Below, in pieces: positions 19,810 through 31,408 of a stretch of DNA of 64,000 nt. The position numbers were made by a program, and so were the translations under genes. Below the pieces are notes generated by a model. The model had not been told where the DNA came from. It did not search any database and saw only the letters and a program-made list of their open reading frames with translations. How positions within the stretch are numbered: the stretch's first letter is position 1; every line of letters starts with the position of its first letter. The stretch is from Pseudoxanthomonas sp. Root65. Its GTDB lineage: Bacteria; Pseudomonadota; Gammaproteobacteria; Xanthomonadales; Xanthomonadaceae. Location of the stretch: the NCBI RefSeq assembly GCF_001427635.1, contig NZ_LMHA01000001.1, positions 212,017 through 276,016 of the forward strand, read 5' to 3'.

Positions 19810-21714
19810 ATGATCGCCCCCGACCGCTATCCCCGCCTGTCTCGCATCCATCTCCCGGCCGACCTGCGCCAGTTCGACGAAGCCGAACTGCCCGCCATCG
19901 CCGAGGAGCTGCGGGGCTACCTGATCGAGTCGGTGGGCAGGAGCGGCGGGCATTTCGGCGCCGGCCTGGGCGTGATCGAACTGACGGTTGCGCTGCACTA
20001 CCTGTTCGATACCCCGCGCGACCGGCTGGTATGGGACGTGGGCCACCAGACCTACCCGCACAAGATCCTGACCGGCCGCGGCGACACCATCCACACGGTG
20101 AAGCAGAAGGACGGCGTGGCACCGTTCCCGAAGCGCGAGGAGAGCGAGTACGACACCTTCGGCGTCGGTCACTCGTCCACGTCGATCTCCGCCGCGCTCG
20201 GCATGGCGATTGCGCTGCAGCAACAGGGCGACGACCGCAAGGTGGTCGCGGTGATCGGCGATGGCGCGATGACCGCCGGCATGGCGTTCGAGGCGCTGAA
20301 CCATGCCGGCGGCATGGAGCCCGAGCCGAACCTGCTGGTGATTCTCAACGACAACCAGATGTCGATCTCCGAGAACGTCGGCGGCCTGACCAAGATGCTC
20401 GGCCGGCTGAGCAGCAGCCGCACGCTCAACGCGCTGCGCGAAGGCGGCAAGAAACTGCTGGGCGACAAGAAGAAGCCGCCGGCGCGCTTCATGCGTCGCT
20501 GGGAAGAGCACTGGAAAGGCATGTTCGTGCCGTCCACGCTGTTCGAGCAGATGGGCTTCCACTACACCGGCCCTATCGACGGGCACGATGTGGAAGCGCT
20601 GGTCGGCGCCCTGAAGACGCTCAAGACGTTGAAAGGTCCGCAGCTGCTCCACATCCTGACCACCAAGGGCAAGGGCTACGAGCTGGCCGAGGGCGACCAG
20701 ATCGGTTACCACGCGGTCGGCCCGTTCGATCCGGAGAAGGGCCTGGTCAGCAAGGGCGGCGCCAAGAAGCCCACCTACACCGACATCTTCAGCGACTGGC
20801 TGTGCGACATGGCCGCCGCCGAGCCGAAGCTGCTGGGCATCACCCCGGCGATGCGCGAAGGCTCAGGCCTGGTGCGCTTCAGCAAGGAATATCCGGAACG
20901 CTACTTCGACGTCGCCATCGCCGAGCAGCACGCGGTAACGCTGGCGGCGGGCATGGCCTGCGAAGGCAGCAAGCCCGTGGTGGCGATCTACTCGACCTTC
21001 CTGCAGCGCGGTTACGACCAGCTGGTGCACGACGTGGCGATCCAGAAGCTCGATGTGCTGTTCGCCATCGACCGCGGTGGCGTGGTCGGCCCCGATGGCG
21101 CCACCCACGCCGGCAACCTCGACCTGAGCTACCTGCGCTGCGTGCCGCACATGGTGGTGATGGCGCCGGCCGACGAAAACGAATGCCGGCAGATGCTGAG
21201 CACCGGTTACCACTTCAACGGCCCGGCCGCCGTGCGTTATCCGCGCGGCACCGGCCCCAGCGTGGCGTTGCAGTCGACGCTGGACACGCTGCCGATCGGC
21301 AAGGCGGACCTGCGCGTGCGCGGCAACCGCGTGGCGCTGCTCGCGTTCGGCTCCACCGTCGCGGCCGCCGAACAGGTGGGCCGCGAGCTGGGCCTGACCG
21401 TGGTGAACATGCGCTTCGTGAAGCCGTTGGACCGCGACCTGCTGCTCGAACTGGCGAAGACGCACCAGGGCTTCGTCACCATCGAGGACAACGTGGTGAT
21501 GGGCGGCGCCGGCTCGGGCGTGGCCGAACTGTTCAACGAGGAAGGTCTGGTCATGCCGGTGCTGCACCTGGGCCTGCCGGACGAGTTTCAGCACCACGCC
21601 AGCCGCGAAGACCTGCTGGCGGAAGCCGGTATCGATGCGGCCGGCATTCGTGCCGGCGTGCTGAAACGCTGGCCTGCGTTGGCGGCGCTGCAGCCAAAGA
21701 CCGCCGCAGGCTGA
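19810..21714 (+). CDS. dxs: 1-deoxy-D-xylulose-5-phosphate synthase
   Basis: Thiamine-diphosphate enzyme joining pyruvate and glyceraldehyde 3-phosphate, the first step of the MEP isoprenoid pathway and also a source for thiamine and pyridoxal. At 634 residues it is full length. The N-terminal [12 protein letters not shown] is followed by the ThDP motif [18 protein letters not shown] ending in NDN (LNDNQMS). The central domain has [13 protein letters not shown] and [15 protein letters not shown]. Transcribed alone. Confidence 0.98.
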   Translation: MIAPDRYPRLSRIHLPADLRQFDEAELPAIAEELRGYLIESVGRSGGHFGAGLGVIELTVALHYLFDTPRDRLVWDVGHQTYPHKILTGRGDTIHTVKQKDGVAPFPKREESEYDTFGVGHSSTSISAALGMAIALQQQGDDRKVVAVIGDGAMTAGMAFEALNHAGGMEPEPNLLVILNDNQMSISENVGGLTKMLGRLSSSRTLNALREGGKKLLGDKKKPPARFMRRWEEHWKGMFVPSTLFEQMGFHYTGPIDGHDVEALVGALKTLKTLKGPQLLHILTTKGKGYELAEGDQIGYHAVGPFDPEKGLVSKGGAKKPTYTDIFSDWLCDMAAAEPKLLGITPAMREGSGLVRFSKEYPERYFDVAIAEQHAVTLAAGMACEGSKPVVAIYSTFLQRGYDQLVHDVAIQKLDVLFAIDRGGVVGPDGATHAGNLDLSYLRCVPHMVVMAPADENECRQMLSTGYHFNGPAAVRYPRGTGPSVALQSTLDTLPIGKADLRVRGNRVALLAFGSTVAAAEQVGRELGLTVVNMRFVKPLDRDLLLELAKTHQGFVTIEDNVVMGGAGSGVAELFNEEGLVMPVLHLGLPDEFQHHASREDLLAEAGIDAAGIRAGVLKRWPALAALQPKTAAG

Positions 21715-21735
21715 TCGCCGCGGCGGTGCGCCGGA

Positions 21736-22761
21736 TCACTCCGGCGCTTCCACCTCGTAACCCCTGGCTTGCAGCGCGGCGAGGTAACCATCGGACTTGA
21801 CCAGTTGCCAGACGGGCAACGTGGCGAAGGTGATCCGGTTCTTCTTCAGCGCGCCCTCCGCGATCTCCAGCCAGCGTGCCTGCATCCGGTTTTCGACATC
21901 GGCGATACCCCGCTTGCGCGCGGTCTCGGTGTCGAACCACGCCGACGCGCAGGTCTGCTGCCAGTCCTGGCGGGCGCCCGAGCGCAGCGCCGACCAGTCG
22001 CCCACGGCCCAGGCGTTCGCGCGCGCCGCCACCAGCGGCAGGTCGCGCTCGATGACGTCCAGTGTCTTGCCGAAGCAGGCCAGGTCGCCGGGCTTGAGGG
22101 TTTCCTTGCGGAAATCCGCCAGCGCCGCGCGGGGATCGTCCAGCGTGAGCTTCAGCAGGGTGGTCGTGCGCTTCATCTTGCGCTGCTTCAAGGCCGCGTT
22201 GATCACCGGATCGATCACGCCACCTTCGCGCAGGCCGGCGTCCGACAGTGCCTCGACATAGAGTTGGTAGGCCGCGATCAGCGGGCGTTTCTTCTCGATG
22301 CCGCCATCGCGTCCCAGGTGACGCTGCTTGAGCACGCTCCAGCGCTGGTAAAGGTCGGCCGGCAGCACCTCGACCAGCTTCTGCCCATCCGGGTTCTTCG
22401 AGGCCTTCAACGCGGAGGGCAGCAGCGTCAGTCCGCGGAAGAACCCCACATCGGCGTCCACGGTGATGCCGGGCGAGGCCAGCACTTCGTCGGCCAGCCC
22501 AAGCACCTGATCGACCTCGTCCGATCGCCAGCGGATGTTCTTCGGCAACGGCGACTGGGTGCCCAGGATGTAGAGCAGGTGATCGCCATGACGCACTTTC
22601 CACAGCCCGGGACCGGGCTGCACGCCGGCCACCACCACGGCGTCCATGTCGATCACACCGTCTTCGGCGACCGCCGGTGCCGTGGACACGTCCTGCGCAT
22701 CCGCAGGCACGGAAAGGATCAGCAGGGATGCCCACAGCATCCCCAAGAACGAACGGCGCAT
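21736..22761 (-). CDS. TraB/GumN family protein, exported
   Basis: A 341-residue protein with a signal peptide (SFLGMLWASLLILSVPADAQ). The TraB/GumN-type domain shows its typical opening (VRHGDHLLYILGTQSPLP) and two spaced cysteines later in the protein (DLACFGK and QQTCASAW). The family fold resembles TIKI/EreA-type metallo-hydrolases; bacterial members are poorly characterised. It is convergent with dxs (21 nt apart) and downstream of the cupin gene. Function unknown. Confidence 0.85.
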   Translation of the reverse strand: MRRSFLGMLWASLLILSVPADAQDVSTAPAVAEDGVIDMDAVVVAGVQPGPGLWKVRHGDHLLYILGTQSPLPKNIRWRSDEVDQVLGLADEVLASPGITVDADVGFFRGLTLLPSALKASKNPDGQKLVEVLPADLYQRWSVLKQRHLGRDGGIEKKRPLIAAYQLYVEALSDAGLREGGVIDPVINAALKQRKMKRTTTLLKLTLDDPRAALADFRKETLKPGDLACFGKTLDVIERDLPLVAARANAWAVGDWSALRSGARQDWQQTCASAWFDTETARKRGIADVENRMQARWLEIAEGALKKNRITFATLPVWQLVKSDGYLAALQARGYEVEAPE

Positions 22762-22850
22762 CCCGGACACTCGGTGTGGAAGGATCGCGGAAGTGTGCGC
22801 GTGCGCGGGCGTTACGGCGCGCATGGCCGCGCCGCCATGGGGCGATCGGT

Positions 22851-23321
22851 TCAGGCGACCTTGCCGCCCGCTTCGCGCAATGTACGCGCGACATCGCTGC
22901 CGCTCTGCATCAGCTCGAAGCCCTGCCAGCTGAAGCCGGGCGAGACCGAGCAGTCGACCAGCGTGAAGCCGCCCAGCGAACGCGCGCTCTGCCAGACACC
23001 GGCGGGCACCACCTGGTTCGATTGTCCGCCGCGTGCGGAGGTGTCCAGCTGCACCCGCGTGAGCGTGCGCTGCTCCGGATCGAACATCGACAGCTCCAGC
23101 GGGCTGCCGTCGTGCCAGTCCCAGACCTCGGTCGCGTCGACGCGATGCCAGCGCGTCACCACGCCTTCCGGCAACAGGAACTTGATCGCGGTGAGCGCGG
23201 GCCGCTCGATCCCGTTGACCTCGGTGCGCTTGGCCGACTCGTAGACGCGGCGGAAGAACCCGCCCTCCGGATGCGGCGCCAGTTGCAGCTCGCGGACCAG
23301 CGCATCGGTGATCGGGTTCAT
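22851..23321 (-). CDS. Cupin protein of the DUF985 family
   Basis: A 156-residue cupin barrel. It shows the family blocks APHPEGGFFRRVYES, KFLLPEGVVTRWHRVDATEV (His and Glu of cupin motif 1) and VVPAGVWQSARS followed by DCSVSPGFSWQGFEL. DUF985 proteins are small metal-binding cupins whose substrates are mostly unknown, possibly sugar-related. The start is at MNPITDAL; a longer frame upstream has no similarity. Confidence 0.88.
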   Translation of the reverse strand: MNPITDALVRELQLAPHPEGGFFRRVYESAKRTEVNGIERPALTAIKFLLPEGVVTRWHRVDATEVWDWHDGSPLELSMFDPEQRTLTRVQLDTSARGGQSNQVVPAGVWQSARSLGGFTLVDCSVSPGFSWQGFELMQSGSDVARTLREAGGKVA

Positions 23322-23382
23322 CGGGTTTCCTGTGCGTGCCGCCGGAGATGAGGGATCGTCGCCATTGGCGTACGACGGGCAC

Positions 23383-23408
23383 AAAAAAGCCCACGCATCG
23401 GCGCAGGC
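23383..23408 (-). terminator. Terminator of tRNA-Pro
   Basis: Minus-strand stem GCCTGCGC/GCGTGGGC (two G-U pairs), loop CGAT, followed by TTTTTT. It lies 18 nt after the tRNA 3' end. Confidence 0.8.
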
Positions 23409-23426
23409 TTGATGTCGAACCGCGAT

Positions 23427-23507
<81 letters not shown>

Positions 23508-23540
23508 TCGCGGTTCGGCCCGCCTTGCGACGGGCCGCGC

Positions 23541-23546
23541 ATTATA
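23541..23546 (-). promoter_or_regulatory. -10 box of the tRNA-Pro promoter
   Basis: A perfect TATAAT on the minus strand, 38 nt upstream of the tRNA. No good -35 hexamer is seen at 16-18 nt spacing, so only the -10 is annotated. Confidence 0.55.
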
Positions 23547-23589
23547 GCCGGAATTCCTCGGCGACTCCCAGCAGGAGCGCCGTGGGATA

Positions 23590-23946
23590 TCAACGGCGGA
23601 GCAACTGGAGGATTTCCTCCAGCTCCATCCGCACCTGACGCACGATCTGCGCGCTCATCGCCGATTCCTGCTTGGCGCCCTCGCCTTCCAGACGCAGGCG
23701 GGCACCACCGATGGTGTAGCCCTGTTCGTACAGCAGACCACGGATCTGCCGCACCATCAGCACGTCATGCCGCTGGTAGTAGCGGCGGTTGCCGCGGCGC
23801 TTGGCCGGTTCCAGGCTGGGGAATTCGGTTTCCCAGTACCGCAGCACGTGCGGCTTCACGTCGCACAGCTCGCTCACCTCACCGATGGTGAAGTAGCGCT
23901 TGGCCGGAATCGGCGGAAGCTCGCGGTTACTGCCCGGATCCAGCAT
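23590..23946 (-). CDS. MerR-family transcriptional regulator (short)
   Basis: A 118-residue DNA-binding protein. The winged helix-turn-helix of the MerR family ([20 protein letters not shown], then RYWETEFP) is followed by the dimerisation coiled coil. There is no effector or metal-binding domain after it. It overlaps ihfA by 20 nt at the end of the pheST-ihfA unit, a conserved position in gammaproteobacteria. Targets unknown. Confidence 0.93.
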   Translation of the reverse strand: MLDPGSNRELPPIPAKRYFTIGEVSELCDVKPHVLRYWETEFPSLEPAKRRGNRRYYQRHDVLMVRQIRGLLYEQGYTIGGARLRLEGEGAKQESAMSAQIVRQVRMELEEILQLLRR

Positions 23947-24226
23947 ACGTTTCCACCCGCTCCTTGAGTTTCTGACCCGGCCGGAAGGTCACCACCGTCC
24001 GTGCCGAGATCGGGATTTCCTCACCGGTCTTCGGATTGCGGCCGGGGCGCTGGTTCTTGCGCCGCAGGTCGAAATTGCCGAACCCGGACAACTTCACCTG
24101 CCGGCCCTGCTCCAGGGCCTCGCGCAGCACGTCGAAGTAGGCGTCGACGAATTCCTTCGCCTCGCGCTTGTTCAGGCCGACCTCGTCGAACAGACGTTCG
24201 GCCATCTCCGCCTTCGTCAATGCCAT
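23927..24226 (-). CDS. ihfA: Integration host factor subunit alpha
   Basis: A 99-residue DNA-bending protein of the HU/IHF family that forms a heterodimer with IhfB and acts in transcription, replication and recombination. It has the N-terminal helices ([20 protein letters not shown]), [20 protein letters not shown] and the beta-arm region [17 protein letters not shown]. It sits downstream of pheT as in enterobacteria and is probably co-transcribed. Confidence 0.98.
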   Translation of the reverse strand: MALTKAEMAERLFDEVGLNKREAKEFVDAYFDVLREALEQGRQVKLSGFGNFDLRRKNQRPGRNPKTGEEIPISARTVVTFRPGQKLKERVETYAGSGQ

Positions 24227-24282
24227 GGATTACTGCATCCCCATTGCGGCCGTCACCGGCCGTGCCACTGTCTTCATACCGA

Positions 24283-26676
24283 TCATCCGCGGATCTTTGC
24301 GCCGTGCGCTGCCTCGATCGCGGCCACGACGGCAGCCACGACCTGCGCTACCTCGACCTCGGTGAGAGTGCGTGAGTTGTCCTGCAAAATCAAGCCCATA
24401 GCGAGACTCTTTTGACCGGATTCGACCCCCTGTCCGACATAGCGGTCGAACAGCTGGACATCACGCAGCAGCGGGCCCGCGGCGTCCCTGGCGGTCGCGG
24501 CGAGGGCCGCCCAGGAGACCTCTTCGGCCACGACGAACGCGAGGTCCCGGCGGACGGACGGGTAACGGGACAACTCCGTCGCGCGCGGCAGTGCGCGGGC
24601 ACTCAGCGGCACCAGTTCCAGTTCGAAGGCGAACACGTCGGCGTCCAGGTCCAGCGCGCGTTGCAGGCGTGGATGCAGCTGCCCGATCCAGCCGATGCAC
24701 GTGCCATCGCGGTAGACGTCGGCCGAACGCCCCGGGTGGGCATGGGCGGCGCGCGAGGGGCGGAACTCGAGAACAGCGCCGGCCAGGGCCGCGACGCTTT
24801 CGAGGTCGCCCTTGAGGTCGTGGAAATCGGCCTTGCGCGACGGCACGCCCCACTGCTCGGCGACCGCGTCGCCGGTGATCGCGGCGGCCAGCCGCAACGA
24901 CTCGACGGGCGCTTCGCCGGCCTGCGCCGGCGCTTGGAAGACATTGCCGATCTCGAACAGGCGCACGCGGCCGGCCTGGCGTGCGGCATTGCGCTGCAGC
25001 GCCGCCACCACGCCGGGCAGCAGGCCGGTGCGCATGATCGCCAACTCGGCGCTCAGCGGATTCGCCAACGGCACCGCGCCCTCTGCCGCTCCCCAGAGCG
25101 CAAGCCACTTCGCATCGACGAAGGCGAAGTTCACCGTCTCGAAGTAGTCGCGCGCCGCCAGTTGGCGGCGCACCTCACCGGGTTCGACGCGGGTCTCGCT
25201 CGGCGATGCGATGCGGGTGGCGCCACCCGGCAAGGTGGTGGGCACACGGTCGTAACCGTGGATGCGCGCCAGTTCCTCGATCAGGTCTTCCTCGATGGCG
25301 ATATCGAACCGCCGGCTCGGCGCGACTACGCTCCAGCCCTCGGCGACCGCGGCGGCCTGCAGGCCCAGCGCGCGCAGGATGCGTTCGATCTCGGCGTCGG
25401 GAATCTCCACACCCAGCACGCGCGCCACGCGGGCGCGACGCAGCAGGATGGCGGTCGGCCTGGGCAGATGCTCGGGCAGCACCGCCTCGGTGGTCGGGCC
25501 GGGCACGCCGCCGGCGATCTCGACGATCAGGCGGGTGGCGTACTCCACCGCAATGCGCGGCAGCTCCGGATCGACGCCACGCTCGAAGCGATGGCCGGCA
25601 TCGGTGTGCAGGCCCAGCTTGCGGCTGCGCCCGATGATGGCGGAAGGAATCCAGTGCGCGGCTTCCAGAAAAACGTTACGCGTGGCGTCGGTGACGCGCG
25701 TATCCAGCCCGCCCATGATGCCGCCCAGTGCCACGGCGCGCGCGGCGCGACCGCCGCGGTCATCCGACACGACCAGGAAATCGTCGTCCAGCGTCACCGT
25801 GCGGCCATCGAGCAGCGCGAGCGTCTCGTCGGCGTGCGCGGGACGCACCGCGATGCCGCCCTCCAGCGAGTCCTTGTCGAAGGCATGCATCGGCTGGCCG
25901 AGCTCCAGCATCACGTACTGGGTCACGTCGACCAGGAAACTGATCGGGCGCACACCACTGCGGCGCAGGCGTTCGGCCATCCACACCGGCGAGGGTGCGG
26001 TGGCGTCGACACCTTCGATCACCCGGCCGACGAAGCGCGGCACGCGTGCACCGGCCTCCAGTTCCACGGCCAGCGCGACCGCGCTCTGTGCCGGCACGGG
26101 CGCGGCGTCGAACGGCTTCACTTCGCTGCCCAGCGAAGCGGCCACATCGTAGGCGATGCCGCGCACGCTGAAGCAGTCGGCGCGGTTCGGCGTCAGCTTG
26201 ATCTCGATGCTGGCGTCAGGCAGTTGCAGATAGTCGGCGACCGGAGTGCCGACCGGCGCATTGGCCGGCAGTTCCAGCAGGCCGGAGGCATCGGCATCGA
26301 CGCCCAGTTCCTTGGCCGAGCACAGCATGCCGTTGGACTCCACGCCACGCAGCTTGGCCGCCTTGATGGCGATGCCGCCGACGTTGGCACCCACCATCGC
26401 GAGCGGCGCGATCAGACCGGGACGCGCATTGGGCGCGCCGCAGACGATCTGCAGCAGCTCACCCCGCCCCGCATCCACCTGGCAAACCTGCAGGCGATCG
26501 GCTTCGGGATGCCTGGCGCATTCGACGATGCGCGCCACCACCACGTTGGCCAGGCCATCGCCCAGCGCGGTGACCTCTTCGACCTCCAGGCCGATCGCGG
26601 TGAGCGTCGCGGACAGCTCGTCGCGGGTGGCCTGGGTGGGGACGTGGCTGCGTAGCCAGTTTTCGCTGAATTTCAT
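24283..26676 (-). CDS. pheT: Phenylalanine--tRNA ligase subunit beta
   Basis: A 797-residue beta subunit of the alpha2-beta2 PheRS. It has the N-terminal region, an EMAP-type tRNA-binding domain (about 40-150), the B3/4 editing domain, the B5 domain, the catalytic-like core and a C-terminal anticodon-binding ferredoxin-like domain (from about 700, LSRYPSVRRDLAFVV). It lies 115 nt after pheS across a repeat-bearing gap and before ihfA. Confidence 0.98.
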   Translation of the reverse strand: MKFSENWLRSHVPTQATRDELSATLTAIGLEVEEVTALGDGLANVVVARIVECARHPEADRLQVCQVDAGRGELLQIVCGAPNARPGLIAPLAMVGANVGGIAIKAAKLRGVESNGMLCSAKELGVDADASGLLELPANAPVGTPVADYLQLPDASIEIKLTPNRADCFSVRGIAYDVAASLGSEVKPFDAAPVPAQSAVALAVELEAGARVPRFVGRVIEGVDATAPSPVWMAERLRRSGVRPISFLVDVTQYVMLELGQPMHAFDKDSLEGGIAVRPAHADETLALLDGRTVTLDDDFLVVSDDRGGRAARAVALGGIMGGLDTRVTDATRNVFLEAAHWIPSAIIGRSRKLGLHTDAGHRFERGVDPELPRIAVEYATRLIVEIAGGVPGPTTEAVLPEHLPRPTAILLRRARVARVLGVEIPDAEIERILRALGLQAAAVAEGWSVVAPSRRFDIAIEEDLIEELARIHGYDRVPTTLPGGATRIASPSETRVEPGEVRRQLAARDYFETVNFAFVDAKWLALWGAAEGAVPLANPLSAELAIMRTGLLPGVVAALQRNAARQAGRVRLFEIGNVFQAPAQAGEAPVESLRLAAAITGDAVAEQWGVPSRKADFHDLKGDLESVAALAGAVLEFRPSRAAHAHPGRSADVYRDGTCIGWIGQLHPRLQRALDLDADVFAFELELVPLSARALPRATELSRYPSVRRDLAFVVAEEVSWAALAATARDAAGPLLRDVQLFDRYVGQGVESGQKSLAMGLILQDNSRTLTEVEVAQVVAAVVAAIEAAHGAKIRG

Positions 26677-26689
26677 TCTGAAATTCCGT

Positions 26690-26784
26690 GATTCGGGATT
26701 CGGGATGAGGGGATTCGCAAGAGCGCGGGCTTGGGCCGGGGAGAAGACTGGCGCCTACCAATCACGAATCCCGAATCCCGAATC
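26690..26784. repeat. GATTCGGGATTC inverted repeat between pheS and pheT
   Basis: A 16-bp perfect inverted repeat, GATTCGGGATTCGGGA (26690-26705) against 26769-26784, with the same 7-nt unit repeated in tandem in each arm and 63 nt between. The same repeat type occurs before thrS. It occupies most of the 115-nt gap. Confidence 0.75.
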
Positions 26785-26791
26785 CCGTTGC

Positions 26792-28367
<1,576 letters not shown>

Positions 28368-28377
28368 GTCTCAGTCC

Positions 28378-28575
28378 TCAGAGGTAGGGAAGCATGCGGT
28401 TCAAACGGCCGCTGTCCTCGGCGCGAATGATATTCGTCGCACGCAGGCCGCGCTTACGCTTGGTCGCTTTCTTGGTGAGGATGTGGCTACGGTTGGCGTG
28501 GCCAGCCTTGAACTTGCCGGATGCGGTCTTGCGAAAACGCTTCGCCGCCGCCCGGTGGGTCTTGATCTTGGGCAT
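28378..28575 (-). CDS. rpmI: 50S ribosomal protein L35
   Basis: A 65-residue basic ribosomal protein with the family pattern [20 protein letters not shown] and the C-terminal LNRMLPYL. First gene of the rpmI-rplT unit, with its own promoter about 190 nt upstream. Confidence 0.98.
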   Translation of the reverse strand: MPKIKTHRAAAKRFRKTASGKFKAGHANRSHILTKKATKRKRGLRATNIIRAEDSGRLNRMLPYL

Positions 28576-28766
28576 TGCTATGTCCTTGACGGGTTTATGT
28601 CACTGATCCGGGCGGCGCCCTTCCGGTGCTTTGCGGCGTCGCCGCGAAGACCTGAAGGCCACTCTTTCCATCCATGCCCATATCGGCTTGTAAGTCATTG
28701 ATTCCGGAGCGGAACCATAGACGGGTCCATCGGCTGCGAGCAGCCTCCCGGCGTACCGGGCCGCGT

Positions 28767-28795
28767 ATTATGCCCGCTGCTGTTTTTTCTTGCAA
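28767..28795 (-). promoter_or_regulatory. Sigma-70 promoter of rpmI-rplT
   Basis: TTGCAA (28795-28790), exactly 17 nt spacer with an A-tract, then CATAAT (28772-28767) on the minus strand. Start point expected near 28760. Confidence 0.75.
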
Positions 28796-28837
28796 ATCCG
28801 GCTACTTAGCCCAGTAGCGGAGGGCTGAAAGCGAGAA

Positions 28838-28855
28838 AGGCGCCTTGCGGCGCCT
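28838..28855 (-). terminator. Weak terminator hairpin after infC
   Basis: A 7-bp perfect stem AGGCGCC/GGCGCCT with loop GCAA on the minus strand, followed by TTCTC. The T-run is poor. It lies between infC and the rpmI promoter and may partly end thrS-infC transcripts. Confidence 0.5.
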
Positions 28856-28896
28856 CCCCTCACCCTTTGCCCCCTCCCCGCTTGCGGGGCGAGGGG
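28856..28896. repeat. Copy of the GC-rich hairpin repeat seen after htpG
   Basis: Begins CCCCTCACCC and carries an imperfect hairpin CCCCTCCCCG / CGGGG-CG-AGGGG (28871-28896). It is related to, and inverted relative to, the copy at 3781-3826. Confidence 0.55.
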
Positions 28897-28928
28897 AACG
28901 GCAGGTATCAGCGGCTTGGCCGCTGACA

Positions 28929-29453
28929 TCACTTCTTTTTAGGGGCGATCATCATGACCATCTGGCGACCTTCCAGGCGCGGGCGCGACTCGATGACGAT
29001 CTCGTCGCCCAACTCGGCCTCGATGCGCGCGGCCATCTCGCGGCCCAGTTCCTGGTGGCTCATTTCGCGGCCACGGAAGCGGATGTTGACCTTGACCTTG
29101 TCGCCTTCTTCCAGGAAGCGGCGGATGTTGCGCATCTTGATCTGGTAGTCGCCCTCGTCGGTGACGGGACGGAACTTCAGTTCCTTGATCTCGACCTGCT
29201 TGGTCTTCTTCTTGGCCTCGTTGGCCTTTTTCTGCATCTCGAACTTGAACTTGCCGAAGTCCATGATCTTGCAGACGGGCGGCTCGGCGTTGGGCTGGAT
29301 CTCGACCAGGTCCAGGCCCTCTTCTTCGGCTTTCGCCAACGCCTCGTCGCGCGAGAGCACGCCGATCATCTCGCCATCGGAACCGATCACGCGCACCCGC
29401 GGCACGCGGATCTCGTGGTTCTTGCGGTTTTGCTTGTTGTCAGGGGTGCTGAT
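28929..29453 (-). CDS. infC: Translation initiation factor IF-3 (ATC start)
   Basis: A 174-residue factor that checks start-codon pairing on the 30S subunit and prevents premature 50S joining. The conserved N-terminal domain begins upstream of any ATG or usable GTG: codons ATC AGC ACC CCT GAC AAC AAG encode the normal IF-3 start. GGAGA (29465-29461) is 7 nt before this ATC. Rare AUU/AUC/AUA starts are the established basis of IF-3 self-repression. The GTG at 29405 would cut 16 conserved residues. It lies 47 nt after thrS. Confidence 0.96.
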   Translation of the reverse strand: MSTPDNKQNRKNHEIRVPRVRVIGSDGEMIGVLSRDEALAKAEEEGLDLVEIQPNAEPPVCKIMDFGKFKFEMQKKANEAKKKTKQVEIKELKFRPVTDEGDYQIKMRNIRRFLEEGDKVKVNIRFRGREMSHQELGREMAARIEAELGDEIVIESRPRLEGRQMVMMIAPKKK

Positions 29454-29500
29454 GTTGCAGTCTCCAGGGAGGGGTGTACCGGCCCACCAAGGGCCGGAAC

Positions 29501-31408
29501 TTAGTGTGCAGCGCGCTCGTTACGCAAACGCTCGGCGAAGGCGGCAACGGACATGCTGCCCAGGTCTTCCCCGGAACGCGTACGCACGGCGATGGCGCCA
29601 TTGTCCTTCTCGCGGTCTCCGACCACCAGCAGGTACGGCACCCGCTGCAGCGTGTGCTCGCGAATCTTATAGCCGATCTTCTCGTTCCGCAAATCGGCCG
29701 CGACCCGGAAGCCTTGATTTGAAAGGGTTTTCCTGACTTCGGCCACATAATCGGCCTGGGCGTCGGTGATATTCATCACCACGGCCTGCTGCGGGGCCAG
29801 CCAGGAAGGAAATGCACCAGCATGGTGCTCGATCAGGATGCCGATGAAGCGCTCCATCGAGCCCACGATGGCCCGGTGCAGCATGACCGGATGTTGCCGC
29901 TGGCTGCTCTCGTCCACGTACTCGGCGCCGAGGCGGCCCGGCATCATGAAGTCGACCTGCATCGTGCCCAGCTGCCAGGTCCGGCCGATCGCGTCCTTCA
30001 GGTGGTACTCGATCTTGGGGCCGTAGAAGGCGCCCTCGCCCGGCAGCTCCTGCCACTCCACCCCGCAGCTGCGCAGGGCGGCGCGCAGGGCGGCCTCGGC
30101 CTTGTCCCAGGTGGCGTCGTCGCCCAGCCGCGATTCCGGGCGCAGGGCGATCTTGATCTGGATGTCCTCGAAACCGAAGTCGGCATAGACCTTCAGCGCC
30201 TGCTGATGGAACGCGGTCACCTCGGCCTCGATCTGGTCTTCCGTGCAAAAGATGTGGCCGTCGTCCTGAGTGAAGCCGCGCACGCGCAGGATCCCGTGCA
30301 GCGCGCCGGAGGGCTCGTTGCGATGGCAGGCGCCGAACTCGCCGTAGCGGATCGGCAGGTCGCGGTAGCTGTGCAGGCCCTGGTTGAACACCTGCACGTG
30401 GCCCGGGCAGTTCATCGGCTTGACCGCATAGGTGCGGTTCTCCGACTCGCTGAAGAACATGTTTTCCTTGTAGTTGTCCCAGTGGCCGGACTTCTTCCAC
30501 AGGGCTACGTCGAGGATCTGCGGGCAACGCACTTCCTGGTAGCCGCTGTCGCGGTAGACCTTGCGCATGTACTGCTCGACCACCTGCCAGATCGCCCAGC
30601 CCTTGGGATGCCAGAACACCAGGCCCGGCGCCTCTTCCTGCAGGTGGAACAGCTCCTGCTGCTTGCCGATCTTGCGGTGGTCGCGCTTCTCGGCTTCCTC
30701 GATGCGCTGGATGTAGGCCTCCAGCTGCTTCTTGTCCGCCCAGGCCGTGCCGTAGATGCGCTGCAACTGCTCGTTCTTGGCATCGCCGCGCCAGTAGGCG
30801 CCGGAGATACGCGTCAGCTTGAACGCCTTCAGGAAACGCGTATTCGGCACGTGCGGTCCGCGGCACATGTCAACGTATTCCTGGTGGTAGTACAGGCCCA
30901 TCGCGGTGACGTCGGCGCCCATGTCGTCGATCAGGCGCAGCTTGTAGTCCTCGCCGCGGGCCTTGAACACCTCCACCACCTCGGCGCGCGGCGTCATCTT
31001 CTTGATGACGTCGTAGTCCTGCGCGATCAGTTCCTGCATGCGCTGCTCGACGGCCGCCAGGTCGTCCGGGGTGAACGGACGCTCGCTGTAGATGTCGTAG
31101 TAGAACCCCTCGGCGATCACCGGGCCGATGACCATCTTCACGTCCGGATACAGCTGTTTCACCGCATGGCCGACCAGGTGCGCGCAGGAGTGGCGGATGA
31201 TCTCCACGCCCTCCTCGTCCTTGGGCGTGATGATGCGCAGCGACGCGTCATGGTCGATGACGTCGCTGGCGTCGACCAGCACACCATCGACCGCGCCGGC
31301 GACGGTGGCCTTGGCCAGGCCGGCACCGATGGACTGCGCCACCTCCATGACGGAGACGGGATGTTCGAACTCGCGGCGGCTGCCGTCGGGGAGGGTGATG
31401 GTGATCAT
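29501..31408 (-). CDS. thrS: Threonine--tRNA ligase
   Basis: A 635-residue class II synthetase. It has an N-terminal TGS domain ([20 protein letters not shown]), an editing domain with the HxxxH-type [16 protein letters not shown], a catalytic core with zinc-ligand motif [10 protein letters not shown], and a C-terminal anticodon domain. First gene of thrS-infC; the ATG at 31408 is preceded by a repeat-bearing leader. It may be autoregulated as in E. coli, though I could not identify an operator. Confidence 0.98.
   Translation of the reverse strand: MITITLPDGSRREFEHPVSVMEVAQSIGAGLAKATVAGAVDGVLVDASDVIDHDASLRIITPKDEEGVEIIRHSCAHLVGHAVKQLYPDVKMVIGPVIAEGFYYDIYSERPFTPDDLAAVEQRMQELIAQDYDVIKKMTPRAEVVEVFKARGEDYKLRLIDDMGADVTAMGLYYHQEYVDMCRGPHVPNTRFLKAFKLTRISGAYWRGDAKNEQLQRIYGTAWADKKQLEAYIQRIEEAEKRDHRKIGKQQELFHLQEEAPGLVFWHPKGWAIWQVVEQYMRKVYRDSGYQEVRCPQILDVALWKKSGHWDNYKENMFFSESENRTYAVKPMNCPGHVQVFNQGLHSYRDLPIRYGEFGACHRNEPSGALHGILRVRGFTQDDGHIFCTEDQIEAEVTAFHQQALKVYADFGFEDIQIKIALRPESRLGDDATWDKAEAALRAALRSCGVEWQELPGEGAFYGPKIEYHLKDAIGRTWQLGTMQVDFMMPGRLGAEYVDESSQRQHPVMLHRAIVGSMERFIGILIEHHAGAFPSWLAPQQAVVMNITDAQADYVAEVRKTLSNQGFRVAADLRNEKIGYKIREHTLQRVPYLLVVGDREKDNGAIAVRTRSGEDLGSMSVAAFAERLRNERAAH

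Larger units (their letters stand above)
28576..28928. other. 353-nt infC-rpmI intergenic region with leader
   Basis: Reading on the minus strand from infC: a GC-rich repeat (28896-28856), a 7-bp hairpin (28855-28838), a sigma-70 promoter (28795-28767), then about 185 nt of untranslated leader to rpmI. The leader holds several short inverted repeats and is a candidate L20 autoregulatory site. No ORF is convincing. Confidence 0.7.

Noticed and set aside
24412..26655. A 747-codon open frame antisense to pheT
   Set aside because: Shadow of an essential gene; no domain signature.
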